Shown: one piece after another, positions 41,741-50,749 of the stretch | How the letters are laid out: each line of letters opens with the position of its first letter | How positions within the stretch are numbered: position 1 is the first letter of the stretch | Origin: Embleya sp045207785 | GTDB lineage: Bacteria > Actinomycetota > Actinomycetes > Streptomycetales > Streptomycetaceae | Assembly (NCBI RefSeq): GCF_045207785.1 | Contig: NZ_CP108777.1 | Span: forward strand, 496,001-560,000 | Direction of reading: 5' to 3' | DNA length: 64,000 bases | Translations under genes and position numbers: made by a program | The notes under the pieces: model-generated | Databases searched by the model: none | What the model saw: the letters and a program-made list of their open reading frames with translations, nothing else | Told to the model about the DNA's origin: nothing

Positions 41741-42619
41741 TCAGCGTGTCAGGAAGGCACGCAATGCGGTGATCAGCGCGGCCGGATTGTCCTCCTGGAC
41801 GTTGTGCCCCGCGTCCGGTACGACCACGAGTTCCCCGTCCGGAATGCGCCCGACCAGGCGTTCGGCGGTGGCTTGGGGGAGCACCCTGCTGCGCCCGCCG
41901 CGCACCAGCAGAACCGGCACCCCGGTCAGCTGTGCGACCAGCCGGTCGATGGCCGCGAGAATGGCGGGGAAGTCGGGTGGACGCAGATCGCCCTTCGGCA
42001 CCCAATCGCCATCGGGGGCACGGCGAAACAGTGTGCTCATGCGGTAGGCGACACCCGCGCGGTTGGCGCGCGGATTGACCCGCATCGCGGCCTCGATCAC
42101 CGTCTCGAGTTCCCGCACGGGACCGAGCCCGGTCATGAATGCCCGTACCCGCCGGGTGCTTTCGAAGTCCACGCCGGGCGCGACATCGATGAGCGCCAGC
42201 CGCTCCACCCGGTCGGGCCTCGAATCGGCGACGTGGGCCGCGATCACGCCGCCGAGCGACATACCGACCAGCCGGACCCGGCCGAAGCCGAGGTGGTCGG
42301 CCGCGGCGACGACATCGGCCGCCATGACGTCGATGCGGTAGTCGTCGGACCAGTCGCTGTCGCCGTGACCACGCAGATCCAGCGCGACCAGCCGGGCAGC
42401 GCCGCGCAGGCCGAGGCAGACGAAATCCCACGTGCGCGCGGTCAACCCGCCGCCGTGCAGCAGGAGTACCGGAGATCCTGCTCCGCCCCAGTCGAATCCG
42501 TGCAACCGGCAGCCCGCACGGGAGAAGCGGATCTCGCTGGGCGGCGCCGGATCGTGGATCGTGACGCCCAGGGTCGCCGCCAGCTCGGTCATCGCCGGAA
42601 TCGTGGATTGTCCGTGCAC
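41741..42619 (-). CDS. Alpha/beta hydrolase
   Basis: 292 residues from GTG 42619 with a perfect ribosome site (GGAAGGAGGCACC). Oxyanion motif LLLHGGGLTARTWD, nucleophile elbow VGMSLGGVIAAH (Ser), His in PDAGHNVQED. Cytoplasmic esterase/lactonase-type enzyme of unknown substrate. It is divergent to a TetR gene and its promoter region carries two related palindromes, so it is probably repressed by it. Confidence 0.9.
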   Translation of the reverse strand: MHGQSTIPAMTELAATLGVTIHDPAPPSEIRFSRAGCRLHGFDWGGAGSPVLLLHGGGLTARTWDFVCLGLRGAARLVALDLRGHGDSDWSDDYRIDVMAADVVAAADHLGFGRVRLVGMSLGGVIAAHVADSRPDRVERLALIDVAPGVDFESTRRVRAFMTGLGPVRELETVIEAAMRVNPRANRAGVAYRMSTLFRRAPDGDWVPKGDLRPPDFPAILAAIDRLVAQLTGVPVLLVRGGRSRVLPQATAERLVGRIPDGELVVVPDAGHNVQEDNPAALITALRAFLTR

Positions 42620-42632
42620 GGTGCCTCCTTCC

Positions 42633-42682
42633 TTACCTTGGCCACTCAAGGTAGGGGGAATTACCTTGAGTGGTCAAGGTAA
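42633..42682. promoter_or_regulatory. Twin operators between hydrolase and TetR genes
   Basis: TTACCTTGA-GTGG-TCAAGGTAA (42661-42682) is a perfect 9-bp inverted repeat. TTACCTTG-GCCACT-CAAGGTA (42633-42653) is a close relative, so there are two sites with the same half-site spaced 28 bp apart. One lies next to each start codon. Confidence 0.8.
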
Positions 42683-42691
42683 GATTGGCGA

Positions 42692-43366
42692 GTGGCTACC
42701 CGAGTACGACGAAACCCTGATGACGCCAGGCGGATGATCCTCGAGGCGGCGAGCAAGCTGCTCGCCGCAGGTGGTCCGGCCGCCGTACAGGTGCGCGCCG
42801 TCGCCGCCGAGGTCGGGGTGTCCGATGCCGCGGTCAACCACCACTTCGGCACGCGTGAACAACTACTGGATTCGCTGCTGCGATTCGGAGGGACCAAACT
42901 GAAGGCCGAACTGCACGCCGTGCTGGGCGCGTGGACCGACGGCCCGATCGACCCCGCCGAGTTGGTGCGCGCGCTGTCCGCGCTGTACGCCGACGGTTAC
43001 GCCGAACTGGCGCTCGCGTTGCATCGGTCCGGCTGGCGGGATACCGGCAGCGGGCTGCTCGATGAGGTGGTGGACCGGCTGCACGCCCAGGCGCGGCAAC
43101 ACTGCGCGGCCACCGGACGAACGCCGCCGCCACGCGAGGCGATCCAGCTGACGGTGGCCGGATTGCACCAAGCGGTTGCGACGGAGCCGTTGTTCGGCGA
43201 TGAATTCCGCAGGAGCGTCGGACTGGACGCGGCCGCGCGGGATGGCATGCTCGACTGGTGGACCGAGATCCTGCGCACGACCGTTGCCGGACAGGGCCCC
43301 CCACAACCTACAGACGTGACACCGCGTCACGAACCACAAAGCCTGGGCCGGAACCAGAACTCGTGA
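42692..43366 (+). CDS. TetR-family transcriptional regulator of the hydrolase
   Basis: 224 residues, GTG start 9 bp after the twin operator. Helix-turn-helix VRAVAAEVGVSDAAVNHHFGTREQLL at about 35-60. The tail after residue 205 is polar and probably disordered. Presumed autoregulated repressor of the divergent alpha/beta hydrolase. Confidence 0.9.
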   Translation: MATRVRRNPDDARRMILEAASKLLAAGGPAAVQVRAVAAEVGVSDAAVNHHFGTREQLLDSLLRFGGTKLKAELHAVLGAWTDGPIDPAELVRALSALYADGYAELALALHRSGWRDTGSGLLDEVVDRLHAQARQHCAATGRTPPPREAIQLTVAGLHQAVATEPLFGDEFRRSVGLDAAARDGMLDWWTEILRTTVAGQGPPQPTDVTPRHEPQSLGRNQNS

Positions 43367-43460
43367 ACATCACGGCCGGCGAATCCCGGCGTACTCCAGA
43401 GCCACTGATCAGGTGCCGCTGGTTCTCGAGGGCAAGGGCAGGTCGCGCTATCGTGCCGCC

Positions 43461-44006
43461 GTGACCGGTTCCGCGGAGCGTCCGCTGCTCTTCCTCGATG
43501 TCGACGGACCACTCATCCCTTTCGGCGCGGCGCAGCGGTATCCGACTTTCGGGGCGGATACCGATCCGCTGGGCGCCGACGCGAATCCCTTGTTGGCCAG
43601 GATCAATCCCGAGCACGGGCGCCGGCTGTCGGCGCTGCCGTGCGATCTGGTCTGGGCCACGGCGTGGATGACCGACGCGAACGCGTCCGTCGCTCCCCGG
43701 CTGGGTCTGCCGGAGTTGAGCGTGGTGATCTGGCCGGAGCAGACCGACCAGGACGACCGGGACGAGCGGGACGGACTGCACTGGAAGACCCGCACCCTGG
43801 TCGGCTGGGCCGCCGGGCGCTCGTTCGTCTGGGTTGACGACGAGGTCACCGATATCGATCGGGCCTGGGTCTCCGGGCACCACCGAGGGCACGCCCTGCT
43901 CCATGGTGTCGACCCCGAGCGGGGCCTCACCGACGCGGACTTCGTCACGCTCGACGAGTGGCTGCGCAGGACTCACGGGACGCCCCGGCCGCGCCCGCTC
44001 GGCTGA
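43461..44006 (+). CDS. HAD-domain protein (Swiss Army Knife RNA-repair type)
   Basis: 181 residues from GTG 43461. LLFLDVDGPLIPFG is the HAD DxD motif, WATAWMTDAN the second motif and VWVDDEVTDIDRAW the DD motif. The family (PF18143-like HAD) occurs alone in many actinomycetes and fused in RNA-repair proteins. Phosphatase activity is expected; substrate unknown. Confidence 0.85.
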   Translation: MTGSAERPLLFLDVDGPLIPFGAAQRYPTFGADTDPLGADANPLLARINPEHGRRLSALPCDLVWATAWMTDANASVAPRLGLPELSVVIWPEQTDQDDRDERDGLHWKTRTLVGWAAGRSFVWVDDEVTDIDRAWVSGHHRGHALLHGVDPERGLTDADFVTLDEWLRRTHGTPRPRPLG

Positions 44007-44205
44007 CGGACGTGGCGACGGCGGCGCAGCGGCCTACCACCGGGCTTCGCCCGTAAGGGCCACAGGGCCCGCCCCACTTGCGGACAACGAATTGCCGCAT
44101 CAGCTCGGTGGTGCGTCCAAGTTCGGGCGCGCCTGCACCGACCGCGACATCACGACGCCGGAGGAGGCCGGAGTCAGCATGTCTTGCGGTAGGGCGAGCC
44201 GCGTG

Positions 44206-45204
44206 CTATTCGGCCGAGACCAGTGCCAGGGCCTCGTTGAGGTTGTGTTCGGCGATCTCCTGCATGAACTCCCGGTTGGGGAAGTCCCCGTCGAGCAGTC
44301 GCAGCGGGCCTGCGGTCAGGGACAGCCGTTGGGCGAGCATGTAGAGCGCGAGCCGGTCCTCGTCCAGTCCGTCCACCGCCAGCCGCCGGTAGTCGTCGTG
44401 GAGGCGGATCCGCAGGAAGACGTGCTCCCACTCGACGTCGAAGTACATCAGGTCCTCGGTGTCGATCAGAACGGGATTGCCGTCCCCGTCCACCAGCACG
44501 TGCTCCAGCCCCAGTTCGCCGTGGATGACCGAGTACTCGGCGCGCGGTTGCACCGCTGCGGCGAGTACGCGCAGTCGCTCCTCCAGCCGGTCGCGGGCGC
44601 CCGCGATCCGCTGATCGCGCGAGGCCGCCTCGGCGAGGCATCTCAGCGCGAAGTCGAGGACGTCCGCCTCGCACGACGTCCCTCGCGACCTGCCTCCTTC
44701 GTCGACCAGGGCCACCTTGCCGTGGGCCGGAGCGCGGTGGCCCCGCATGGCCTCCAGGGCCTCGGCGAGGCGTGCCATCGTAGGTTCCGCGGCGCGCGGG
44801 TCGCGGTCGAGCAGGGCCATCAGGTTCTCGCCGGGGAAGTCCTCGACGATTGCGAGGTCGGCCGGGTAGTAGGTGCGGTCGCGGTCGATCAGGTGGAGAG
44901 CCGGGACCCGGAGGCCGAGGGTGTCCAGTCGCGCGTGCGCGGCCTCGAACAGGTAGAGCCCGACACCGGGCGAGAACGGATCGGTGAGGTCGTCGTCCCC
45001 CTCGGCCGCCGGCCAGTAGCTCTCGGAGTCCTCCCATAGATAGGCGATCGCCGTCGTCGCGTCGTCCATCGTCAGGCGGTACACGCCCTTTCTGGTGCCG
45101 CCCGCGAGCCGCTCGATCCCTTCCAGCCGTCGCCCGCCACCCAGTGCGGCCGTTGCCGCCCCCGCCAACTGACTCTGCGTCACTTTCCTGGGTGCCACGT
45201 CCAC
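44206..45204 (-). CDS. Aminoglycoside phosphotransferase-fold protein (variant catalytic loop)
   Basis: 332 residues, GTG start. APH/kinase-like fold: N-lobe LAGGTRKGVYRLTMDD, catalytic loop VIHGELGLEHVLVD and VLIDTEDLMYFD. In ordinary APH enzymes the loop is HGDLxxxN. Here the catalytic Asp is Glu and the Asn is His, so antibiotic phosphorylation cannot be assumed. This variant may form its own phosphotransferase subfamily. Confidence 0.85.
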   Translation of the reverse strand: MDVAPRKVTQSQLAGAATAALGGGRRLEGIERLAGGTRKGVYRLTMDDATTAIAYLWEDSESYWPAAEGDDDLTDPFSPGVGLYLFEAAHARLDTLGLRVPALHLIDRDRTYYPADLAIVEDFPGENLMALLDRDPRAAEPTMARLAEALEAMRGHRAPAHGKVALVDEGGRSRGTSCEADVLDFALRCLAEAASRDQRIAGARDRLEERLRVLAAAVQPRAEYSVIHGELGLEHVLVDGDGNPVLIDTEDLMYFDVEWEHVFLRIRLHDDYRRLAVDGLDEDRLALYMLAQRLSLTAGPLRLLDGDFPNREFMQEIAEHNLNEALALVSAE

Positions 45205-45443
45205 GACCCGCCCGTCCGTCCCGACAACGGAGGCACCCTACGCGAACCGCCGCTCGCCACCGAACGATTTGTTCCGGCTCCCCGGTGGTCGGGAAACGCA
45301 CCTGCGGCTTGGTCCAGCGGATTCGACGAGGCGTGCGCCTTCGAAGTCGGGGAGGAAGAGTCCTTTCGCTGCCGTGGGTTCGCCGGCGCCGGCCCTGGCT
45401 CGGCTCCGGTCCGGGGTCCGGGGAGTCACGAAAAGGCTTTACT

Positions 45444-45457
45444 TGCTTGTACAAGCA
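45444..45457. promoter_or_regulatory. MarR operator palindrome
   Basis: TGCTTGTACAAGCA is a perfect 14-bp palindrome 17 bp upstream of the MarR start codon; the pattern TTG-N6-CAA is typical of MarR-family sites. It lies where the promoter of the marR-methyltransferase unit should be, pointing to autoregulation. Confidence 0.75.
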
Positions 45458-45474
45458 GTGTGTAGAGTGCGGGT

Positions 45475-45942
45475 ATGGAGGACTTCATGCCCACCGGCGA
45501 AACAGTGGCGGAGCCCGCCGGTGACGACGAGGACGACCGCTGGTGCATGGCGGTGCGTCTGCTGGGTCGGATCGAACAGCGGTTGGACCAGGCCCTGCAG
45601 CAGTCCCACGGCTTGCAGTTGTCGGAGTATCGGGCGTTGTGCGCACTGAGCCGGGAGGACAGCGGAGGAAGCCTGCGCATGGGCGAGTTGGCGGAACGCA
45701 TCGGCCTGAAGGTCAGCTCGGTCACCCGGCTCGTGGGGCGCTTGGAAACGCAGGGCATGGCCGAACGGACCTCCGTCGGTGGAGAGGACGGCCGAGTGGT
45801 CCGGGCCACCGTCAGTGCGGCCGGTCAGCTTCGCTACACGCAGGCCACAGCCACCTACCGGGCCGCACTCGGTGCCGAGTTGGACGCGGCCCGCGAAAGC
45901 GTCTACCTGGCCGAACTCGCCACCTGGGTCCGAGGTTTCTGA
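45475..45942 (+). CDS. MarR-family transcriptional regulator
   Basis: 155 residues, ATG 45475. Winged helix at about 65-110 (MGELAERIGLKVSSVTRLVGRLETQGMAER) and wing GGEDGRVVRATVS. Flanking helices form the dimer interface. Followed after 29 bp by a methyltransferase on the same strand, so the two probably form an operon under the upstream palindrome. Confidence 0.92.
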   Translation: MEDFMPTGETVAEPAGDDEDDRWCMAVRLLGRIEQRLDQALQQSHGLQLSEYRALCALSREDSGGSLRMGELAERIGLKVSSVTRLVGRLETQGMAERTSVGGEDGRVVRATVSAAGQLRYTQATATYRAALGAELDAARESVYLAELATWVRGF

Positions 45943-45971
45943 CCGTCGGACGACTCCGGCAGGCCCGACAC

Positions 45972-46760
45972 ATGGCTCATTCTCCCCAGACGAAGGATCG
46001 AAATCCGTTGACCGACGCAGCCGTTCACTACGACCGACTTCTCGCGGCGCAGTACACCTGGATGCTCGGCGGTGACATCGACGCCCTCGCCGCCCAACAG
46101 GCCGCATTGCTCCGCGACCTCGGCGTGGCGCCCGGGCGGGCCGGCGGCGTGGCGGTGGATCTGGGGTGCGGCCCCGGCCAGCAGTCGTTGGCCCTTGCCC
46201 GGATCGGCTTCGGGTCGGTGACCGCCGTCGACAGCAGCGAGGCCCTGCTGGCCGAACTCGCATGGCACACACGGGACATCGCCGGCATCGACCCCGTCCA
46301 TGCCGACATCCGCGCCGTGCTCCCGCAGGTCGCCCGACCGGGGACCGTGGACGTGGTGGTGTGCATGGGCGACACCCTCCCCCACCTGCCGACCAAGGCC
46401 GATGTCACGGCACTGCTCGCCGACACCGCCCGTGCCCTCACACCCGGCGGCCGGCTCGTGGTCACCTACCGCGATCTTTCCCGACCCCTGCACGGGACCG
46501 ACCGGTTCATCCCCGTCCGCAGCGACCGGGACCGCGTGCTCACGTGCTTCTTGGAGTACGTCGACGACGACACCGTCATGGTCCACGACCTCCTGCACAC
46601 CCGGGCCGAGGACGCGTGGAACCTACAGGCCGGCAGCTACCCCAAGCTGCGCATCGCCCCGGAGTGGCTGAGCGCGCAGTGCCACGAGGCCGGGCTGGAC
46701 ATCCGGGACGACACCACCGGCCCGCGAGGCATGCGGCTCCTGCACGCCGTCAAACCCTGA
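45972..46760 (+). CDS. Class I SAM-dependent methyltransferase
   Basis: 262 residues from ATG 45972 (TTG 46008 is an alternative with AAGGATCG upstream). Motif I VAVDLGCGPGQQSLALA, acidic VTAVDSSEAL, motif IV VDVVVCMGDTLPHL and post-motif GGRLVVTYRDLS are intact. Substrate not predictable. Likely co-transcribed with marR; together they resemble small resistance or stress modules. Confidence 0.9.
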   Translation: MAHSPQTKDRNPLTDAAVHYDRLLAAQYTWMLGGDIDALAAQQAALLRDLGVAPGRAGGVAVDLGCGPGQQSLALARIGFGSVTAVDSSEALLAELAWHTRDIAGIDPVHADIRAVLPQVARPGTVDVVVCMGDTLPHLPTKADVTALLADTARALTPGGRLVVTYRDLSRPLHGTDRFIPVRSDRDRVLTCFLEYVDDDTVMVHDLLHTRAEDAWNLQAGSYPKLRIAPEWLSAQCHEAGLDIRDDTTGPRGMRLLHAVKP

Positions 46761-46972
46761 CCCCCGCCCGGTGCCCGCCGCCTCGCGACAACCCACCGAA
46801 AGCTGGGCGGCGTTCCCGGCCGAACGCGTGAGCTGATACCGGGCCGGCGAACCCCTCCCGTCACCGGTAGCGGCGGCTCCAAAGATCATGGGTGCGATCC
46901 ACGTCCCGAAGCGGGCACGGACGGCCCGAGAATGCTTCCATGCCCACTCCGGGCAGATCGCGATGGTTGACG

Positions 46973-47533
46973 ATGACGGAAACGACCGGTCCAAGCAGAA
47001 GAGGCGACCTGTTCGCCGGCGTCGACAGCGACCGCCGATTCGGCGGCCCCGCGACGGGCGACGAGCGGCACATCCTGATCGACGTCCTGGCCGCCCAGCG
47101 CGCGACGTTGCAGCTGAAGTGCTCCGGCCTGGGCCCGGAATTGGCCCTGCGATCCGTGGCGCCGTCCACCCTGTCGCTGCTCGGCCTCGTGCGCCACCTC
47201 GCCGACGTGGAGCGCCGCTGGTTCCGGCGGGTCCTGGCCAGGCAGGACGCCCCCGCCCTCTTCTCCTCCGAGACCGACCCCGACGGGGACTTCGAGGGCG
47301 CGGTTCCCGACGCCGCCACCGTCGAGGAGGCTTGGGAGGCATGGCGCACGGAGGTCGCGTTCGCCGAGCACTTCACAACCGAAGCCCCCGACCTCGACGT
47401 CGAGGGCGACGACGCATGGCGCGGAACGGTGTCCCTGCGCTGGGTGCTCATCCACATGGTCGAGGAGTACGCCCGCCACAACGGCCACGCGGACCTCCTC
47501 CGCGAACGAATCGACGGAGCGATCGGCGTGTGA
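46973..47533 (+). CDS. DinB-family (DUF664) protein
   Basis: 186 residues from ATG 46973; upstream in-frame ATGs would extend it. LGLVRHLADVERRWFRRVL and WVLIHMVEEYARHNGHADLLRE carry the conserved His ligands of the DinB four-helix fold, a metal-dependent family linked to mycothiol/bacillithiol transferases. Function in detoxification is plausible. Confidence 0.88.
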   Translation: MTETTGPSRRGDLFAGVDSDRRFGGPATGDERHILIDVLAAQRATLQLKCSGLGPELALRSVAPSTLSLLGLVRHLADVERRWFRRVLARQDAPALFSSETDPDGDFEGAVPDAATVEEAWEAWRTEVAFAEHFTTEAPDLDVEGDDAWRGTVSLRWVLIHMVEEYARHNGHADLLRERIDGAIGV

Positions 47534-47712
47534 GAACGGGCACCCGGGGCCCGGGCGCCACAGACGACCGACGACAGCCTGAGCCGACCGGCCGCCACGC
47601 GCGCGCGTGGCGTGCGAGCGCGTCGCCGACTGCTCCCCTGGCTGATCGCCGGCAAGTCCGCCGTATGGCGGCCCTGTTCGGGTAAAGACCGGGGCTGCCC
47701 TTGCGCGTATTG

Positions 47713-49119
47713 CTATGCGGCTGATCGGCCGGCCCGGTCGCGGGGCAGCAGCGATGCCGGTAGCAGGCCGAGGGCGGCGAGTCCGGCCAGGACCAGCAGG
47801 GTGGAGCCCATCGCCGGGGTAGGCGGTGTCGGGGTCGCACCCGCGGCCGAAGGCCCGACGGGAGACGAGCTCAGCAGCATCATGCCGGCGGCGACAGCGA
47901 TGCCCAGGGTGGGGCCGACGTTCATGGCGGTCTGCTTGAGCCCGCCGACGACCCCGGCGTACCCGGGTGGCGCGTCGCCGACGACGGTGCCGGTGGCGGT
48001 GACCATCACGGTGGCGAACCCCGTACCGAGCACGGCGAAGGCCACGCCGGTGACCATCCACGTGCTGGTCGCATCGAGCCGGGACAGACCCGCGATGCCG
48101 AGGACGACGAGGACGGTACCGGCGATCGCGGTGCGACGCGGGCCGGACCTGCGCAGCGCGGCGCCGGCGAGGGGTGCGCCGAGGACCATGAGCGCGGTCA
48201 GCGGGAGTACCCGCAGACCGCAGGCGAGCGGGTCGAGCCGAAGTACGTCCTGGAGGAAGAACGTGGTCACGAACAGCGTGCCGAACAGTCCGGCGGTGGT
48301 GACCAGCAGGATGGCCATCGATGCCGTCACCGGTACGGACCGCGCCACGGCGGGCGGCACGATCGGGTGCGCGGTACGGCCTTCGTGGACGACGAGCACC
48401 GCCACGACACCCGCGACGGCGACGAACCCGAGCAGCGTCGGCGCGGCGATCCACCCGCGTGCCGGTACGCCGACCAGGGTGTGTACCAGGACCGCGAGCG
48501 CGGTCGCGAGCAGGGCCGCGCCGGCGAGGTCCAGCCGCTGAGAACGGGTACGTTCGGGCGCCGGCGCCCGAACGGCGAGGGTCAGCGCGGCGATCGCGAG
48601 CGCGACCGGGACGTTGATCCAGAACACGGTACGCCAGCCCAGGTGCGCGATGAGGACACCCCCGAGTACCGGGCCGGCCCCCGCGGCCACCCCGATCGCG
48701 CTGGTCCGGATGGCGACCGGCATACCGAGCCGGTCCGGCGGGTACGTCAGCGTCAGCAACGCGAGCGTCGCCGGCTGCATGAGCGCACCGAACACCCCCT
48801 GGGCGACGCGCAGGCCGACCACCCAGCCGACCGAGGGCGCGAGCGCGATGCCGGCCGAGGCGGCCCCGAAGCCGAGGACGCCGATGAACAGCAACCGCGC
48901 GTGTCCGTACCGGTCGCCGAGGCGCCCGGCGAAGACGAGAAGCGCGGCCACCGCGACCAGGTAGCCGGTACTGGTCCACTGGACCTGCGCCACGCTCGCG
49001 TCGAGGTCGCGTTGCAGGCTGGGCTGGGCTACGAGCAGGACTGTGCCGTCCAGCGCGACGATCATCGCGCCGGCCGCGCTGACCAGGAGTGCGAGGTGCC
49101 GCCGCACGGTTTCGCTCAC
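47713..49119 (-). CDS. MFS transporter, DHA2 family exporter
   Basis: 468 residues from GTG 49119, overlapping the stop of the upstream TetR gene (GTGA). Fourteen TM segments. Signature VALDGTVLLVAQPSLQ in TM1 and GRLGDRYGHARLLFIG (motif A). Together with the coupled TetR and paired operators it forms a self-contained, drug-inducible efflux module. Confidence 0.92.
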   Translation of the reverse strand: MSETVRRHLALLVSAAGAMIVALDGTVLLVAQPSLQRDLDASVAQVQWTSTGYLVAVAALLVFAGRLGDRYGHARLLFIGVLGFGAASAGIALAPSVGWVVGLRVAQGVFGALMQPATLALLTLTYPPDRLGMPVAIRTSAIGVAAGAGPVLGGVLIAHLGWRTVFWINVPVALAIAALTLAVRAPAPERTRSQRLDLAGAALLATALAVLVHTLVGVPARGWIAAPTLLGFVAVAGVVAVLVVHEGRTAHPIVPPAVARSVPVTASMAILLVTTAGLFGTLFVTTFFLQDVLRLDPLACGLRVLPLTALMVLGAPLAGAALRRSGPRRTAIAGTVLVVLGIAGLSRLDATSTWMVTGVAFAVLGTGFATVMVTATGTVVGDAPPGYAGVVGGLKQTAMNVGPTLGIAVAAGMMLLSSSPVGPSAAGATPTPPTPAMGSTLLVLAGLAALGLLPASLLPRDRAGRSAA

Positions 49120-49808
49120 GAGGTCACCGGGCCGAGATGAGCGTCCAAGGCCGCCGCGACAAGCCGGTCGAGTTGGTCGCGTTGATCGCGTTGATCGCGT
49201 TGATCGCCGGCGGGCACACCACCCGGCCGTGGAGTGTGCCGTGGAGTGTCGAGGGCGAGTTGCAGGCTGCCCCACGCCCAAAGCTGGGCGATGCCATGCA
49301 GGTTCGACCAGAGGGCGGCGGCCGTGACCGCCGCCGACCCCGCGTCGCCCGACGCGCCGGGCCCGTGCGCGGTCTCCCGCTCCGTTCGGCACAGCGCGAC
49401 GAGCCCCACGATGAATTCGAACAGCGGGAGGGTCGACTCCCGCAGCCGCGGCTGGTCCGATGCGTACTTCTCGCTGTCGAGCAGGTCGTGCCGGAACATC
49501 AGCTCGAACATGCCGCGGTGCTCCAGCGCGTACCCGACGTACGCCTCCCCGAGCGCCTGCAGCCGGCCGCGCGGCGACGTCGTGCTGCCGGTCGCGACCT
49601 CGAACCGGCCCTTGAGGTCCGCGAAACCGCGGCGGGCGATCGCGGCGAGCAGGGCGTGGTGCGTGGGGAAGTACCGGCGCGGGGCGCCGTGCGACACCCC
49701 CGCCCGGCGGGCGATCTCGCGCAGCCCCAGCGAGGCGGTTCCCTCGGTCGACACGAGGTCCACGCCGACGTCGATCAGCCGTTCCCGAAGCGAGCTCTCG
49801 GATTCCAT
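49116..49808 (-). CDS. TetR-family regulator of the MFS exporter
   Basis: 230 residues. Helix-turn-helix LREIARRAGVSHGAPRRYFPTHHALL at about 28-54. C-terminal domain of the TetR_C_33/WHG-like type (LEHRGMFELMFRHDLL). Near the C-terminus a 9-bp DNA repeat (TTGATCGCG on the plus strand) encodes GDQRDQRDQRDQLD, a probable slippage expansion. It overlaps the exporter gene by 4 nt and has two palindromes at its promoter. Confidence 0.92.
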   Translation of the reverse strand: MESESSLRERLIDVGVDLVSTEGTASLGLREIARRAGVSHGAPRRYFPTHHALLAAIARRGFADLKGRFEVATGSTTSPRGRLQALGEAYVGYALEHRGMFELMFRHDLLDSEKYASDQPRLRESTLPLFEFIVGLVALCRTERETAHGPGASGDAGSAAVTAAALWSNLHGIAQLWAWGSLQLALDTPRHTPRPGGVPAGDQRDQRDQRDQLDRLVAAALDAHLGPVTS

Positions 49809-49844
49809 AGACAGTGTCTACCAGGCGACGTAGACACTGTCTAC
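49808..49844. promoter_or_regulatory. Two TetR operators upstream of the TetR-MFS operon
   Basis: TAGACA-G-TGTCTA at 49808-49820 and GTAGACA-C-TGTCTAC at 49830-49844 are perfect palindromes with the same half-site. The first begins at the start codon of the TetR gene, so repression of the whole operon is expected. The half-site resembles that of the ohr-linked TetR (AGACAG). Confidence 0.8.
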
Positions 49845-49939
49845 CACTGGAGGCGGCTGGTAGTGGCCGGCGGCGGCACGGGCTCGTCGTAGCGTTCCGT
49901 CCTCGCGCGTACCTGCCTACAACCGGGTCGACCGATCGG

Positions 49940-50749
49940 TCAGCGGGGGCAGGGGTCGGCGGGGTGGACGCCGGGTAGGTAGCGCTTCCACTGTTCGGTG
50001 GTGAGACGGTCGCCGGGGGCTTCGCAGAGCCCGCGCAGGACGGCCGGGGCGGCGAGGTCCCAGACGCTGACGCCGGTCGGGTGGGTGGCGGCCAGGAGTG
50101 CCGTGGGCGGGCGCGGCGAGCGCGGTCCGGTGGAGCGCTTCGCCGTACAACAGTGTTGCCCCCTTCGGGGGCGGGCGCGCCGAGGTGCCGGCCGTCGGCG
50201 CTCAGGGCCCACCGCTGGTGACGGCCGGGCTCCCCCACGGATCGCGGGCGAGCGGGATGGTGTTGTGGAGCAGCCGTGGTGACTTCGGCACGCTGTAGTC
50301 CCACAGGGCGATCGAGTCCGAGCCCGAGTCCGCCTCGGGTCCGGTGGCCAGGAGGCCGCCGGTGGCGTCGAAGGCGACGCGGTCCGGCATCGCGCGGGAG
50401 ACGTCGACGTCGCTCACCGCTCCCGGGCGCCGTGGGTTTCGGACGTCCCAGAGCGCGACGCCGGCCGAGCAGGCGACGGCCAGGAAGGGCCGGCCGGGAA
50501 CGAACACGCCGGGGCCGCAGGCCATCGACAGTGACGGCGCCCCGAGCGCGCCTGGTGGCCCGACAGCGACGCGGCGACCGCGAGCACGGCCAGAGCCGGG
50601 ACCGCGGCCCGCCGCACTCGCCGGGTCGCCTTCGCGGCGGGGATGTCCGGCAGTGCCGATCCGTCGGTGTACCGCCCGACGCCGATCGACAGCACGCGTG
50701 CGCCCTCGCCGGAGAAGTCCATCGGGCTGTGCCCGCCCGCCCGGTTCAC
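49940..50749 (-). pseudogene. Decayed caspase-like/WD40 repeat gene
   Basis: Three frames on the minus strand join into one broken gene. The start MDFSGEGARVLSIGVGRYTD is followed by DGSALPDIPA, as at the head of actinomycete caspase (C14)-type effectors. RRAAVPALAVLAVAASLSG is a TM segment. VALWDVRNPRRP, IALWDYSVPKSPRLL and GVSVWDLAAPAVLRGLCEAP with RLTTEQWKRYLPG are WD40 repeats and their typical C-terminal cap. The caspase catalytic His/Cys and most propeller blades are deleted and frames shift twice. Confidence 0.6.
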
